Below are positions 14,717 through 26,618 of a DNA stretch of 64,000 bases, in pieces. The position numbers and the translations under genes were made by a program. The stretch is from the NCBI GenBank assembly GCA_012295275.1, contig CM022677.1:23663235-23727234 (forward strand). Reading direction: 5' to 3'. The notes below the pieces were generated by a model. It made no database searches. It had not been told where the DNA came from and saw only the letters and a program-made list of their open reading frames with translations. Numbering within the stretch: the first letter of the stretch is position 1; the number at the start of each line of letters is the position of its first letter. This DNA comes from Chrysomallon squamiferum (taxonomy: Eukaryota > Mollusca > Gastropoda > Neomphalida > Peltospiridae).

Positions 14717-15942
14717 GAAAACAATGAAGAAGAAGAATACTCTTACTACATTGTGGTCGCCTACATAATCGATTCAATACTTTTTCTGCAGGCCCTTGAC
14801 ATTTCAATCCTAGACCCTGTGGTTTAGGATTATTGCATTCTCTTTGAGTATAAATAGCGGTGTATCCATATCCACAAGTGACACTACAAGGTTTTTGACT
14901 TTTAATTTCCCATCTACTCCAAAAACCATGAACTTTGAAAAATCAGTTTAAAACAGGTTAAAATCAAAAACTAGAAAGACAGAAATCACAACAACAGCTC
15001 ATTATTAAATAAATAAATAATAATTTATACAGTAGTGAGAACAAGACAACTTGGAAAGTTTCAAAAGCAAGCATCAATATTGTTAACGGACCTACTCATA
15101 TTTTGATGTAACCTGGAGCATAATTCATTGGATGTGAAAAGCCTAATACATCTGGCGTAATATCAATAGCTTTTAAAAAATATATAAGGTTTTAATTATT
15201 CTCAGCAATCTTTGGATAAAACATAATACATTTTGTATGATTGGAAAAGCCATTTTCAACTCAAATTTATTATACTCAGCAGTCAGAAAGATTTGTTATA
15301 AATACATATTAAAGAAAAAAGCTTTTATATTTCAGTTATTGTGTTTCATACCTGAAATTTTGGGGGATATGAAAATATGGGACTCCATAAAAAGCCTTTA
15401 ATACAGTGTTCAGGAATGCATTATGAGCACAGGATGTTTTGTACATTAATGTTTATTATTTTTTAAATGAACTAAATCATAATTGCCAAATCTATTCTGT
15501 AATTTTTACATTTATTTTTATTGATTTTTAGTTATTTATTTGTTTGTTTGTTTGTTTATATTGTTTATTTAGTTATTTATTTATTTTTTTATTTATTTAT
15601 TAATTTATTTTTTATTATTATTATTATTTTTTTTTTTTTTTCAAGTTTTTTTTTTTTTTTTTTTTTTCGGGAGGTTACAATTTTTTTATGCATTGTTTTT
15701 TTTTCAGTCTTCTTACCTGATTTGCATGCACCTCGTTTGCATTTTGTGACGAAAGGATAACTAAACATCCCGTAACAAAAGACATTCTCCCCGTCACAGT
15801 TATTAATGTTATAGACATATCTTTCACAGTCACGATTGCATGGCCCACTCATGTTTTTCCAAGATGACCACTGAGCTCCATTCTTAGGATCTGTGTGTGT
15901 ATGTATGTCTCTGTGTGAATGTGTGCATGTGTGTGTGTTTAC

Positions 15943-15978
<36 letters not shown>

Positions 15979-18900
15979 CTGACTTATACAGAAACAAAAA
16001 GAGAAAAATGTCATATTGGTATTTTTGTTCAACATTCTAATTATTTACTTATTCAGAATATTCACAAAAAGTACTGTTATATGAATTATGAACACAATAC
16101 CAATCAGACAAGTGATGAGAAAGAAATTAAAAATTTTATCTAAATCTTTTAGCAGCACCAGTAGTTGCAAAACTGAAATAACCTCACAAGTAGCACCTTT
16201 TTCTAAATATTTACAGCATATGCGACAAACAACATTATTATTATTATTAGTAGTAGTAGTAGTACTTAACTATATGGAGAAACCGCTTTTCTTGAAAATA
16301 TTCTAGCATCATGTCAATATGAACAATCTATAACCTGTGTGTGTGTGTGTGTGTCTGTAGGTGTGTGTGTCTTTTTACTTAAAAACATTAAATATATTTC
16401 ATGTTTTGAAGTTGAAAGAAAGACTGCTTTGACACTATATTACTTTAATCGGTCAAAAAAAAGACACTGTACATACGTTTCTCACAGCAGTCCCTGTCAG
16501 AATAACTTTCAAAGGCCCCAGTACATGCTGAGCCAGTCACACTAGGTGCAGGGTTTGTACATAACCTTCGGTAAGTAACTTCCTGGTGACAGTTCGAATT
16601 ACATTTTGTAACGGTATGAATAAACCAATTATTCCATCCACCATTCACTGAAAACAAATTACCATTACTGAACTCTATATCTTCTAAGTAAACTATAAAT
16701 GTATTATCACTTCAAAAGAATCTTACAGAAATAATTACATCAAGTTTTGTTAGCAGACAATTTAGCATTTATCTAACAGGTTTCTCAAAAATATGTCAAG
16801 AAGAAAATATACTTTTGTTATTCTGTATTTAATTAATTAATTTATTGTTATGAAACTGTTTCTAAATTATCGTTAAAATCCTTAAGATAATCATCGAAAC
16901 TAATTATAGTCTAGTTTTGTACAGAAAATATTACTCAAATTATAATAAAGATGAAATTATTTTTGATAGCTGAATATGTACATGTGTGTGTGTGTATATG
17001 TAGATAGATAGATATATAGATATATAGATAGACAGATAGATAGATAGATAGATAGATTTTTCTTCTTGTTCTTTTCTTTTTTCTATTTTTCCTAACTATT
17101 TACATTACATCCAAACCAAACTGAAGTAACATCTAAAATACCGTATATACTTGTGTATAAGTCGAATTTTGGGGAGACTATATTAAGGTAATATTTTGGG
17201 GGTCGACTTATACATAGGTAATGCTTTTGTAGCTGTTGCTGAAGAGTCGCCATTTTGACTATTTTTTGCTACAGGATGCATCTAAAATAATCGCAGTCTT
17301 TCAGCTTTTCAAAAATATAATTTTATCGTATAAAAAATTTTGAAAAATTAATTAACAAAACCAAATATGAATGTAAAACATGATATTCTTCCGTTTAATG
17401 ACATAAAAATACATTTTAAAGCGAGAAAACCATCAGTACGGCGTTATGCCGTACGGCGTCTTGCAATGATCTAGGAATGCAGACTTCTCTGCCAAATTGC
17501 ACTAAATATCGGTCCTAATTTCATAAACAAAACTCACTTGTTTAATTGTAAAGAATTTGGTGAAATAATATTGCAATCGTCATTAATATCCACTACCGAC
17601 AAATTTTGTAAATCATAGAATGGCTAAATATAAGTTAGGTCTCCATGTTAGACCTATTACATTAAAGAGATACTATTTATGATACATTTAGGCTACAGTT
17701 CGTGTAATACATGCATTTACGTTATTATGGTGTGTTCGTGCAAGTTACAGCTCATGCAAGTTATGTTACAGTAGGTGTACAATGTAGGCCTTCATGGCAC
17801 TGTCACACTGGTCTAAAAATAGTGACGTGCCTGGAATCTACAGTCGACTTATACACAAGTAATACCTAAAATGACGCAATTTTTGGTCTTAAAATACACA
17901 TCGACTTATACATAAGGTCGCCTTGTACACAAGTATATATGGTAAGACATTGATTATTAAATAGTTATCAATAAAACTGAAGAATAATATGGTGCCTTGG
18001 TCTAGAATATCACATCATCTGGTTGTGTAACTGGCCAAAATGATACTGGGGCGTTAGACAGCCACATCGACATACACACAATTAACTAGCCATTTATAAA
18101 TCATTGGTCCTTTGTGGACAAATCCCAGTGACTCCTCAAAATGTCTGAAATTTTAAATTACCTCTGAATTCATCCTTTCATTAACACTGCAATCATTGTT
18201 AAGTCTTGTCATCTGGCACTCTCATGCATCATAATTGAACATAAACTGGTCTGATAAGATGCACAGTGTAAGCTACTTTTAACTGTAAACAGTTTCATAG
18301 GCAAAAATCTTATTTCATTCACATCTAAAACGCCTGTATGTTTTTATTAGAGATATGGATAAACTGTCACAAGATATGCAATGATTTAGAAGACTTAAAT
18401 ATAGTGCTCAGTTGTGAACACATACTGTGTCCAGTTTCGTATAACTTTTCTTTATTATTATTAACACTAGTAATCAGATATTGTAATTTGCTAAACATTT
18501 GCTAAAAAAAAAACATGATTAAACTTGGCTGGAGGTGATTTAGAAGACTTAAAAATTTGAACTAAAAAAATTATTAAAACCATGATTAAACTTGGCTGGA
18601 GGTGAGAATCTCCATTCAGTATTTACTTTTTCTTTTGTACTTTTTTCTTTATTTTTTTATTTCTTTTTTCTTTTGATTTTTTTTTCTTTTAGTTTATTTT
18701 TACTTTTTTTTTTTAACTTAAAAAATTGGTAAACTTACTCAGATTGAATTATTTAAGTTACAATTGTCAAAAAAGTACATACAACAATTATAGTATACCT
18801 GTACATTCTTTTACTTGAAAACACTTCTCGTTCTCAATTTTGCTACTTGCCCCTACACAATTCTTTCCTTTATTCAAACGTGGAGGGTTGTTACATAATC

Positions 18901-19816
18901 TGATGTAATGAACTATATGATATCCAATTCCACAAGTTACATTACAAGGTGGCACTACTGTTTGTATCCAAGGAGACCATTCACCATCCAGTGACCCAAA
19001 CCCATTTTCTGAAAGACAAATGTTTGTATGTATAACGACTTTCTCTGAAAGTAAAATAAAATGTTAACATTTTAATTATTTTCTCCTTAATATTCAATTC
19101 TAAAGATGACCATTAGTAAGGTGATTCATTTTAAATTTTTAAAAAGTATAATGGTAAAACATCAGCAGATTCAAGTATGTAGAGTAATATATTTATTAGT
19201 TTTAATATTAACTGTTTGTTATTTATCTTTATCTATATTTAAATATCATCAAAGTGCACCAATGATACAGATAAAAATATATGAAGGAAAAGCAGAAATA
19301 GATTTATGAGAGATGTATTATTTATTTTTTATTTCTAACTTAGGTTTTGTTAATCAGTTTAAAAGGAAATGCACTTCTGAATTCAGCTTCAGGATAATTC
19401 AATTTGTAAAACTTCTATTTATATAAAACACATAATTTTAAATCGTTAAGACATATTTCTTATTTGATTATATAATATTACTTTATTAGATATATTCTCT
19501 TATTGATCTTCCTCTTCTAATTAATGTCTCACATTTCTTCACCGAAACAAAATGTAATAATTGTGTAACTGCATTGCATCCACATAATAAAACAATAACA
19601 ACTACTGCTTCATCTACTACTACTACTACTACTAATAATAATAGTAAAAGGAGAAGAAGAAAAAATACTCTTACTGTATCAAAATTTCTTGAAAAATATG
19701 ATTTTAAATAATTTCAGACACATATCATCTGATTGTAATAAGATATGCTATTAAATTTCATCTGTTACTTTCCTCTTTATTTATTATAATTTGCTTTTAT
19801 CAGTTCTTTACCAAAG

Positions 19817-19857
<41 letters not shown>

Positions 19858-22800
19858 ATGAAGAAGAAGAAGAATACTCTTACTACATTCTGCAGGCTTG
19901 CATGCTCGTTTTATTGATTTTGAATTTGGCCCTTGACAAGTCAGTCCTTGACTGAATGGTTTAGGATTATTGCATTCTCGTTCAGCATAAGTAGTGCTGT
20001 ATCCATATCCACAAGTGACACTACAAGGTGTTTTACTTTTAACTTCCCATGCACTCCAACCACCTTGAACTTTGAAAAATTAATTTAAAACAGGGTAAAA
20101 TCAGAAACTAAAAAGAAAGAAATCACAACGACAGCTCATTATTAAATTAAAAAAATAAAAAAATAATGTATACTGTAGTGAGAATGAATAACGAAAAACA
20201 AGAAAAAGAAAGTTTCAAAAGCAAACATCAATATTGTTAAAGGTCCTACTCATATTTTGATGTAACTTGGAGTATAATTCATTGTCTATGATTAATCTGA
20301 AAAGCCAGATGCATCTGGCATAACATCAATAGTTTTTAAAATAAAATATAAGATTCTCAGTCAAACTCAGGATAAAAACTAATTATATTTTCTATCACTG
20401 GAAAAGCATTCTCAACTTACATTTATCATAACAGTTGGGAAGATTTGTTGGAAATATGTATTAAAGAAAAACTGCTGTATTTCAAATATTAAGTTTCAAA
20501 ATTCCACAGAATTTACCCTGATTACTTATATTTCAATCTTAGTAGACAGGACTGTCACATAGAAAAGAAGCAATTTATGATGTAATCCATGCTTTATTAT
20601 CCCCTAAATAAAGTTTAACACTAGATTTGACATCCAGAGTCACATCCAGGTATTAGTTTTATTTATTAATTTTAAACACAGTTGTATCTTGTTCTTGTTG
20701 CCATTAATAGGTCAGTCGTTGCCATTATGCTTTTGATGATTGCATTCTCTTCAAATATGTTTTTATACAACCATATCCATAAAGATCTCAGCTTATGCTT
20801 TCCCAAATACTCCAAGGCCACTGACCTTCAAAATGTTTTATTAATATTATTATTTTTTTTTTCCTCATCTTATTCTTTCACAGATGATGTTTATGTAATT
20901 ACATAGTAACCGTTATTGATATTTTTCATTATTATTATCAGCTCTTTTGCATATCAACAGACAAAATCTATGGTTCCAAAGGATTCTGGTTTTAAATATT
21001 TTATAATTTTATAGTTTACATTTACTCGAAATAATAATGACTTAATCAGCATTTCAGTGTTGTATTAAATTAAAGCTGCCACTGAACAGAAAAAAAAAAA
21101 AAAAAAAAAAGAAAAAGAAAAGTATGAACAGAAGAAGATGATGATGAAATTAATTAGTATTAAAGGTAAAAAAAAAAATAAAAAAAAAAAAGCCTGAATT
21201 TAGACAGCCATATAATTAATTTTGATGTCCTGAAAAAGCACATCTTAGATAATAATAATAATAATAATAATAATAAAATAATTATTATATAGATACCAAT
21301 AGCACTTTTCTTGTTAATAAATAATTAATAAGTGACAATATATATAAAATATTTTTCAGTATTACTTGCCAGCCTAATCAGTATATTTATTAGTTATCAA
21401 ACAATTTTGAAGATCAGAATCATTCTGCCTGTTCATTCTGCCAGATCTTTCACTTACACATATCTTTTAAATTAATAAATAATTTATTCAGACTAATATA
21501 AAACTACCCAGTGAAAGTATGTATTAAAAAACTGTTAATATATATATTGTATATATTTTTTTTGAAAACACATATAAGTTTCCCAAATTTGAACAGAATT
21601 TCCCATTTATATCTATATTTAACAAAATTTATTAAAAAAGTAATAATAATAACAATAATAATAATACTAATACTAATACTAATAATACTACTAATAATAA
21701 TAAGAATAAAAGAATAAGAAGCTTATAAGAATAATTGAGTAATTCAATATCCACAAAGTGCTTATCCATCCCTGATTTTATATGCAGCTTAATATATTTT
21801 TTATTTTATTTTATTTTTTTTTTCTTTATCAACTTACCACTTTTACAAGAATCTCCTCTGCACCGCTCTAAACGAACCTTATAAAAAACGCCGAAACAAT
21901 AGCGATTTTTCCCAACACACTCCCTCACTTGGTAGACATGTCTCTCACATGAGCTTTCACACAGATCATTGACTGTTGTCCACGACGTCCACCGAGGTCC
22001 ATTGAACTTATGGTCTGAAGATATTAAAAAAGATAATAACAAAACAAATAATAAATAAAAATCAGAAGATAAACATAACAAATCTACCACCAGCATATTG
22101 TTTCCTTCTTCCTATTTACATTCGAAATGAAATTCGCGTTTGAGGAGATAAAATAAGAAAACAGAAGTAATAATAACTAAAACTCAAAGGATAATTGTAC
22201 ATATTAAATCTACCAAAACTTTATTTCATTCTTTCTTTCTACCTAGAAATATACAGTAGAAATAGTTGTGGGGAAAACAAAAACTGATGTACATACGTCT
22301 GACACAGCAATCCCGGTAAGTAATAGACTGATCAGGCCCAGGACAATATGAACCACTTGGACTGGGTGCAGGTTTTGTACATAACCTTTGATGAATAACT
22401 TCCTGTTGACAGTTCAATTTACACTTTGTAATCGAATGAACAAACCAGTCATTCCATCCACCATTGACTGAAATACAACGTTGCTATTATCGAGCTGAGA
22501 GAAAATCATTACATTTTCAAAGTACATTATATTTCTTATAATTTAAAAAATAATCTTACGACACCAACGATGGCAATTATTTTGTCTTTATCAAATATAT
22601 ATTCTCCAAAATATACTGAAAAAGAAATTATACTGCATGAATTTTGATCAGTTGTTAAAATGGGAAAGGACATTTTATAAACATGCTTAATGTTATTCAG
22701 GATTGTTTTCTATAAAACAGTTTGTCATTAATGTATTTACTTAATCTGGAGTTAATGGGTAATTTTTTTTCATTAGGAAATTATTTCTAAATTATCCGAA

Positions 22801-24325
22801 AAAGTCTCAAAATAGGAAATTGTAAATTTTACTATAATCTGTATTTCAACATATGGATATTTCTGCACAGTAAACATATAGTATTCAAACTATGAAGAAG
22901 AAATTAGTTTTCATAATCAAAATGTGGTTTCTTGCGTAATGTGGATGTTGACAACAAAAAAACCCTGCTAATTTGGTATTATTATATTTTGTAATAAGGG
23001 TTAAACTTAAAAATTATTTTAGTTTCCTTCCTGTATTTTACTTTTCTTTATCAGTAGTAGTAGCATTCCCTTGTAGACTGTGGTTGTATTATCTTAGAAT
23101 CGTATATCATTCAACATAAAATTCAAAAGAACCCTCTTAAATGCAGCCAGAGGGCGAGAAAAACCAGTAAGCTGGATTTCTCTCTTATTTTCTTTTTGTT
23201 ATTTTATTTTTATTTTTTCCCTCCTTGTTGTTTTTGTTTGTTTGTTTTCTTTTTGTTGTTTTATTTCTTTTTTTACATTACAAAACTGATCAGCTTTCTC
23301 ATATTGGATAAGGAATATTTTTTTTTTGATGTTTACATGGTACAAATTGTTCAAGCATTATATACAAACATTATAAATATGCTGATTATACCAATACATT
23401 CTTTTAGAACAAAACACTTCTGTTTCTCAGTTTTCGCATTTTGACCTGTACAATTCTTTCCTCCATACATAGGTTGAGGGTTGTCACATTCTCTAATGGA
23501 AGAAATTACTTGGTATCCAATTCCACAAGTTACAGGACACTGTAAAAATGTTTTTTGTATCCAAGGAGACCATTCTCCATCTACTGATGCCAGTGCTTTC
23601 TCTGAAAGTAAACTGTTCTAATGTTTTCCATTTCATATATACTTTTAAAATGCATACTGCTAAGGTGGTTTTATACCAATATATCAGTAAGTAATAATAA
23701 CAATGTTTTCCAGATGTTGCAGAAATAGGTTTGTGATGGTACCACCACTGTTTTGTTTTTTGGCTTTTTTTTAGTTTTGCAAAAGGTTTAACACCATATC
23801 TGATAGGACAACTAATTTAATAAAATATGTAATAAACCACAAAACATAAATTTTATTAAGAAAAAAAAATAATAATTAAAGTATCTGTTAAATACTTTAA
23901 GACCTATTTCTTACAATTATTATAAAAAATTAATTTATTGATTGTCCTGATTTTCCTTCCTCTTTTATTCGATTAATTTCCTACAATTTTCACTTTAAAA
24001 CTGCAGTACACACAACTATTACTACTACTAGTAAAACAACAACAATAATTGTAAGAAGAAGAAGAAAAAGAAGAATACTGTTACCACATTTTGTTTTCAC
24101 GGTACACATTCGTCTAAAACGTTTTTCTTTTGGCCCTTGACAATCCAATCCTTGTCCCTGTTGTGTAGGATTATTGCATTCTCTTCTAAGATAGATATTT
24201 GTAAATCCAAATCCACAAGTGATACTACAATGTTCACTGTTGTCAATTTCCCAACGACTCCAACCACCATGAACTTACATAAAATTGAATAATGAGAGAC
24301 ATCAAAACAACAGCTCATTATTTTG

Positions 24326-24388
<63 letters not shown>

Positions 24389-24418
24389 TTTTCTGTAATT
24401 GTGCAACATGTATCTAAC

Positions 24419-24485
<67 letters not shown>

Positions 24486-25709
24486 CTGTAATTGTGCAAC
24501 ATGTATCTAACAGACCAGATTATATCATTACCTAAGGTTATAAAGGGACTCGTTTTTTGACCCATAATTCCGAACACCATATGGACTAAACTGACTAAAC
24601 ATGAGAACTAATATAGAATTTCAAAGATGTCATTATTTTTGAATCTGTGTAATGACTTTTAGAAGCATTTAATTTTACCATCTAGTTCTGGGGATTGTCC
24701 AATTATTATTATTAATATTATTGCTGTTATTATTACTATTATGATTATTCAAATTCCTTTGTCAGAAAATTTGATTTTATTGGTAGAAATTAAATTGTAT
24801 AATAAGAACAAAAATTGAAAAAAACTATTCCTTAAGAAACAGAATATCGCAGCCTGTCAGTTATTTTTTTTCTTGCTGTTTATTTATTTATTATTTCTGA
24901 CATGTTTTTTCGTTTCTTTGCGCTGCTTTGAAAATAATCATCTAAAACATTTGACACTGTTAATATCTTCTTTCCGGGCTAAGGAAAAAAGAGCCTGCAG
25001 TTTTTAATTTTTTCATTATATTGTTTTATTCAAATTTTTTTACAGCAGGAAAGAAAAAGAAAAAAAAAAGAAGAAAAGAATAAGATATTATTTACTATTT
25101 TAAGATTATAACATTTTACCCCGATATTATTAGAAAATGAAATCAAACATTTCATTCATACAGCCAGTTGCCATTCCCATGGAAAGACAAAACTTTGGTT
25201 AGAGAAAAAGAAAAAAAAGAGAAGAAAAACAGAAGAAGAAGAAGAAGACAGAAAACATATATAGAGTTGAAGCTATTTCATTTTTTTCTAATGTCTGTTA
25301 ATAATGAACATAATAACTGGTCAGGATGAACACATAATATAAAACTTTTTTGAACCCATTAATTAATCAGCTTTAGAAAACTTGTTAACAGGTTGAAGAC
25401 CAACTGAGCCCACCAACAAGGTGTGGTTATTTGGTATAATGTGTATCAGCTGTGAATGTTGTTACTAGTTTTGAAACAGACTGCATGATCACTAGCAGAC
25501 AACAGCCGCCAGAAAAATCATGTAGAAAATAACACAAATAACAAATCGCTTTGATACACTAATACACTGTCAAACAACAAACGAAATCAAATATCATTTT
25601 GTTTAAACATATGGTGACATATGACTTAAATCTAATATCCAAATATGTACTAATTTTAATTTTAACGGAAGTGCCAAGAACACATCACAAATTAAGTACA
25701 CATGAATAG

Positions 25710-25741
<32 letters not shown>

Positions 25742-26017
25742 TGAAAATGATGATGATAAATAAATAAATAAATAAAAAGCAAGAAAGAAAGAGATAAAAG
25801 GAAGAAACGTATTGACACAACTTAACATAGCCCAAGAGAACCAAAATATATTATATTAATTTGATATATATAGCTTCAAATATAACATTAATAACATTGG
25901 TTTTGTGAAATTTCATTTACTTATTTATTAATTAATTTATTTTTGTTATTCTTTTTTCTTTGTTTGATTTTGATTTTTTGTGTTCTTATTTTTTATTATT
26001 ATTTATTTATTTATTTA

Positions 26018-26096
<79 letters not shown>

Positions 26097-26586
26097 TTCA
26101 GCTTACCTATTTTACAGGAATCTTCTGCACATCTTTCGAATCGAAATTTAAAAAATTGACCATAACAATATCGATTTTCACTACTACATTCCCTGCGGTT
26201 ATAGATATACCTTTTGCAGAAAGGTAAGCATATACCATTGTAATCTTTACCCCATTCTTTCCATAGCGCTCTGTTGCAAGGGTCTAAAAAAACATTTAAA
26301 ATAAATAAATAAATATAAAAACGTGTGTGTGTGTGTGTGTGTATAAAAAAAAATGTGTGTGTATATATATATATATATATAAAACAGGTAATTTATCGAA
26401 GTTAATATAATTCAGTCCCAAACAGCTATTTGTACAGTGCCTGATAATAAAAATATAAAATATATATATCTAATCATGGTATTTTGCAAATACATAAATG
26501 AACATAATATACATATTTCACAGATAAATTCCACTGTAGTATTCACCTTTTCCTTAAACATTATATATATATATATATATATATCT

Positions 26587-26618
<32 letters not shown>

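Noticed and set aside
24302-24580. Long Leu-Ser and Arg-Glu frames (also at 33532-33883 and 63545-63941)
   Set aside because: Translations of (GA)n tracts, open on both strands; not genes.
25943-26227. Poly-Leu, poly-Ile, poly-Asn and poly-Tyr frames in several places
   Set aside because: Translations of ATT/AAT microsatellites.
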